Below, one piece after another: positions 62,290-64,000 of a stretch of 64,000 nt of DNA. Position 1 is the first letter of the stretch; each line of letters starts with the position of its first letter. A model generated the notes under the pieces. The model was given only the letters and a program-made list of their open reading frames with translations. It made no database searches and had not been told where the DNA came from. A program made the translations under genes and the position numbers. The DNA lies in contig NZ_CP173660.1 of assembly GCF_045038405.1 (NCBI RefSeq), positions 1,116,001 to 1,180,000 of the forward strand, given 5' to 3'. This stretch comes from Sellimonas caecigallum. GTDB lineage: Bacteria; Bacillota; Clostridia; Lachnospirales; Lachnospiraceae.

Positions 62290-62346
62290 ATCATATTTTT
62301 ATTATATTTTCAATATTTTGTCCATTAATAATTATTTTTTGTCCAT
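62290..62346 (-). promoter_or_regulatory. Direct repeats and candidate activated promoter of the secreted protein gene
   Basis: TTTTGTCCAT occurs at 62316-62325 and 62337-62346, a 10-bp direct repeat with 21-bp period. On the minus strand a TATGAT -10 (62295-62290) lies about 20 bp downstream with no good -35. The spacing is that of LytTR-type regulator sites. The remaining 62196-62375 gap is AT-rich without a gene. Confidence 0.45.
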
Positions 62347-62375
62347 AAGTTTCTAATTTTACTATTTACAGACTT

Positions 62376-62958
62376 TTATTTGAGGTCAATTTCTCGTCTT
62401 TCTAGCAAATAAAACAATATTCCTCCATACCCCGCCATAAAACCAGGATTCATTCTTTCCTGCGGAAGAAGCTTCACATTATCAAATACCGATCTTCTTT
62501 CCCTTTTCTTTTTCAGCACTCTCTCCGCAATTTCCAGTATCCAAAGATTACCAGCACATCCATGGCACAAAGTCCAACTGTCTCTTTTCCAATAAGAACT
62601 TGTCTTTTCGTATGCTTTTTCCGCGTCTGTTCTCAATCGGTTTTTCCACTTCTTATCAGTAACTCGCTCATAACACCACACCCTGGACAACAAGATTCCA
62701 GCGGCTCCATGACACCATGCTACCGCATCTTCTTCCACTTCTCCTTTTGCTCGAACATCAATCCAGTTTCCAATCCGTTCTTGATATAAGGAATCCTCAT
62801 ACTTCCAGATCTGTTCTGTGAGTATTCCATACTCCTTTTTCTTTGTAAGCTCCCACAAATAAAGGACTGGCATAAGAATGCCGGCGTTTCCATGTGCCAT
62901 ACCTCCCATGGGATTCCTTTGACTTTCCACGTTCCACCCGATTCCCTTTTTTACCTGC
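62376..62958 (-). pseudogene. LanM lantibiotic synthetase, C-terminal cyclase fragment
   Basis: The 194-codon frame ends normally (stop at 62376) but begins at a junction with IS21 sequence, so only the last part of the gene remains. It carries the LanC-like cyclase features: GGMAHGNAGI, AWCHGAAGILLSR, TLCHGCAGNL and PGFMAGYGGILFYLLE. The two Cys and the His are the zinc ligands that activate Cys thiols for lanthionine ring closure. Full LanM proteins are about 900-1000 aa, with an N-terminal dehydratase; that part and any precursor peptide gene are missing. It is probably not functional. Confidence 0.88.
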
Positions 62959-63235
62959 ACAGCTTGTCATCATTGACGAGATCGGCTATACACCGATCAG
63001 CCGCGGACAGGCCAACCGCTTTTTCACATTTATCAGTGACACCTATGAAACCAGTTCCATCATCTTTACCACCAATAAAGAGATCGTTGATTGGGCTGAG
63101 ATGATGGGGGATCCAGTACTTACCACTGCAATGCTGGACCGGATCCTGCATCATGCCAAGTGTTACTCTTTCCGCGGAGAATCCTACCGGCTGAAGCACC
63201 CTGACCTGTACCCACAGGGAGACGCAGGGATGTAA
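62958..63235 (+). pseudogene. istB: istB C-terminal fragment
   Basis: The frame enters at QLVIIDEIGYTP (Walker B) and continues through SSIIFTTNKEIVDWAEMMGD (sensor 1 region) and LDRILHHAKCYSFRGESYRL to a stop at 63235. Walker A and the N-terminus are absent. It is about 90 of the usual 250 codons. Confidence 0.9.
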
Positions 63236-63368
63236 AAATCTTCTTACCGGATAAAGTAAGAAAGTGCTTACCTTACGATGTAAAAATCTGCTTACCAGGG
63301 TATGTAAAAAACTCCTTACCATACGGTGTAAAAAACATCTTACCTAACAATGTAAAAAAGTGCTTGAC
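63232..63368 (+). repeat. Six-unit 24-bp repeat array (IS21 end)
   Basis: Units start at 63232, 63256, 63280, 63304, 63328 and 63352, an exact 24-bp period. The 17-bp core varies around GTAAAAATCTTCTTACC, with GTAA and TTACC ends forming a dyad; the linkers are 7 bp and not conserved. The last unit reads GTAAAAAAGTGCTTGAC. They are probably transposase-binding sites of the second IS21 element. Confidence 0.85.
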
Positions 63369-63391
63369 ATTTGCAACTTTGAGGTTATTTT
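63364..63391 (+). promoter_or_regulatory. Outward -35 at the IS21 remnant end
   Basis: The last repeat ends in TTGACA (63364-63369), with TATTTT 16 bp further (63386-63391). IS21 ends are known to carry outward promoter elements. Here it faces the antisense strand of the protease gene. Confidence 0.4.
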
Positions 63392-63431
63392 TTACCAGAC
63401 CATCACGAAGCCCCCACCTAAACTTTGGAAA

Positions 63432-63546
63432 ACCCTCTTAAACTTTGATGATCCCTGATTTTTCCATAAACAGAGCGAAGGTGCCGCTCAATCATCTAAT
63501 TTGACGATTTTGCGACACCCTCTTAAAACTTTTTATGACGATTTTG
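63432..63546. repeat. Short direct repeats in the 63.4-63.55 kb gap
   Basis: ACCCTCTTAAACTTT (63432-63446) recurs as ACCCTCTTAAAACTTT (63517-63532), and TGACGATTTTG occurs at 63502-63512 and 63536-63546. The gap contains no gene. These may be worn ends of another mobile element. Confidence 0.4.
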
Positions 63547-63547
63547 A

Positions 63548-64000
63548 CTAACACGTTCCCACTCCCTTTGTTTTTACCCGTACCTTACACTTTTTTCTGT
63601 ATTCCTTTTTCAATGCGAAAAGGGAAAAGCACACTACCGCTAAAAGTGTATAAATAATCGTTCCTGTCTTTCCCATATTGACCGCTGCTTCTATAGGGAG
63701 TACACCCGCCGACATCGCATTATAGATCGCATGTCCACAAATCGGAGCCCAGATATTGTCTGTCTTCATATAGAAATAGCCAAGCACAAATGTAAGTGCT
63801 ACCGTGATCAAATACCGCAGTCCGACTTGCCAGATGGCAAGGTCATAGATAGTAAACCATAGCGGGAAATGGTAGGTTTCCCATATGATGCCGAGCACAA
63901 CGATCCCCCACCGCTTTCCAAACTTCTCCTGCAGCGGTTTCTGCAAGAAGCCTCTCCACGCATATTCTTCTCCCCAATACTGAGCTGCTCCCACAAACAT
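63548..64000 (-). CDS. CPBP-family intramembrane metalloprotease, N-terminus beyond the window
   Basis: At least 150 codons of a membrane protein with the CAAX protease/bacteriocin-processing motifs EEYAWRGFL (about 11-19 here), HFPLW (about 44-48) and a third-motif HAIYN (about 91-95). About four transmembrane segments are visible; the frame is open at the right edge, so the start is not in the window. Members act as prenyl-protein or immunity proteases, often encoded near bacteriocin loci. It ends in a basic tail and may once have belonged to the lantibiotic locus. Confidence 0.85.
   Translation of the reverse strand: MFVGAAQYWGEEYAWRGFLQKPLQEKFGKRWGIVVLGIIWETYHFPLWFTIYDLAIWQVGLRYLITVALTFVLGYFYMKTDNIWAPICGHAIYNAMSAGVLPIEAAVNMGKTGTIIYTLLAVVCFSLFALKKEYRKKCKVRVKTKGVGTC

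Larger units (their letters stand above)
62958..63369 (+). mobile_element. Right-end remnant of a second IS21-family element
   Basis: The C-terminal part of an istB gene followed by a six-unit 24-bp repeat array. The left end, istA and the istB start are missing. Sequence differs clearly from the intact element at 58.6 kb, so it is a different IS21 member. It forms the junction that cuts lanM. Confidence 0.8.

Noticed and set aside
62196..62375. A lantibiotic precursor gene beside lanM
   Set aside because: No small Cys/Ser/Thr-rich frame with a leader cleavage motif is present on either strand in the gap.
63232..63368. CRISPR array
   Set aside because: The regular 24-bp period leaves only 7-bp linkers, far too short for spacers, and no cas genes are present; the adjacent istB fragment explains it as an IS end.

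Overview
The window looks like a chromosomal segment of a spore-forming Firmicute of the Lachnospiraceae (Dorea / Mediterraneibacter / Blautia type). This is inferred from gene content and order: a yabP-yabQ-divIC-spoIIE-tilS-hpt-ftsH block, a paired glgC/glgD, a short (about 480 aa) ProS under a T-box, a 394-aa PRPP synthetase, CotS-like and SpoVG sporulation proteins, and strong Gram-positive Shine-Dalgarno sequences. No species is claimed. All calls come from reading the sequence; no database search was run.

Positions 1-3350: a consensus promoter firing off the left edge, a small membrane protein, a (p)ppGpp-synthetase-like gene with an unknown partner, a DUF4230 protein with a 30-aa membrane peptide, and tRNA-Leu(UAA) and tRNA-Tyr(GUA). 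Positions 3350-14600 (minus strand): an LCP cell-wall ligase, a GH13 maltodextrin hydrolase, then the conserved block ftsH, hpt, tilS, spoIIE, divIC, yabQ, yabP, rqcP, hup. Positions 14600-24600: phosphoglucomutase, a CotS-like kinase, cca, T-box-controlled proS, a divergent RluA-type pseudouridine synthase, and a glgC-glgD-spoVG operon.

Positions 24600-29440 (plus): murC, then a dnaD-dnaC-prs operon. Positions 29440-35260 (minus): asnS, a VanRS-like two-component system overlapping an SbcD/SbcC-like (YhaO/YhaN-like) pair. Positions 35400-50100: an anion permease, an 834-aa exported protein with a degenerate C39-like end, a methyltransferase, a second two-component system divergent from an ABC exporter, a candidate structured RNA, a YkvI-like permease and a Trk/Ktr potassium system.

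Positions 50196-64000 are the accessory end. On the minus strand lie a MacB/BceA-like ABC pair, a YozG-like regulator with a DUF2975 protein, an MFS transporter and an ABC-2 exporter with two permeases. The right flank holds partial second copies of the MFS gene and the regulator. A complete IS21-family element (istA/istB, 13-bp ends, three internal repeats per end, 4-bp target duplication) sits inside the MFS remnant. Further right are an unknown secreted protein behind a 21-bp-period direct repeat, the C-terminal cyclase third of a LanM lantibiotic synthetase cut by a second IS21 remnant, a six-unit 24-bp repeat array, and a CPBP-family membrane protease running off the right edge. Together these suggest a decayed lantibiotic production/immunity locus, broken by transposition and duplication, next to a stable housekeeping backbone.
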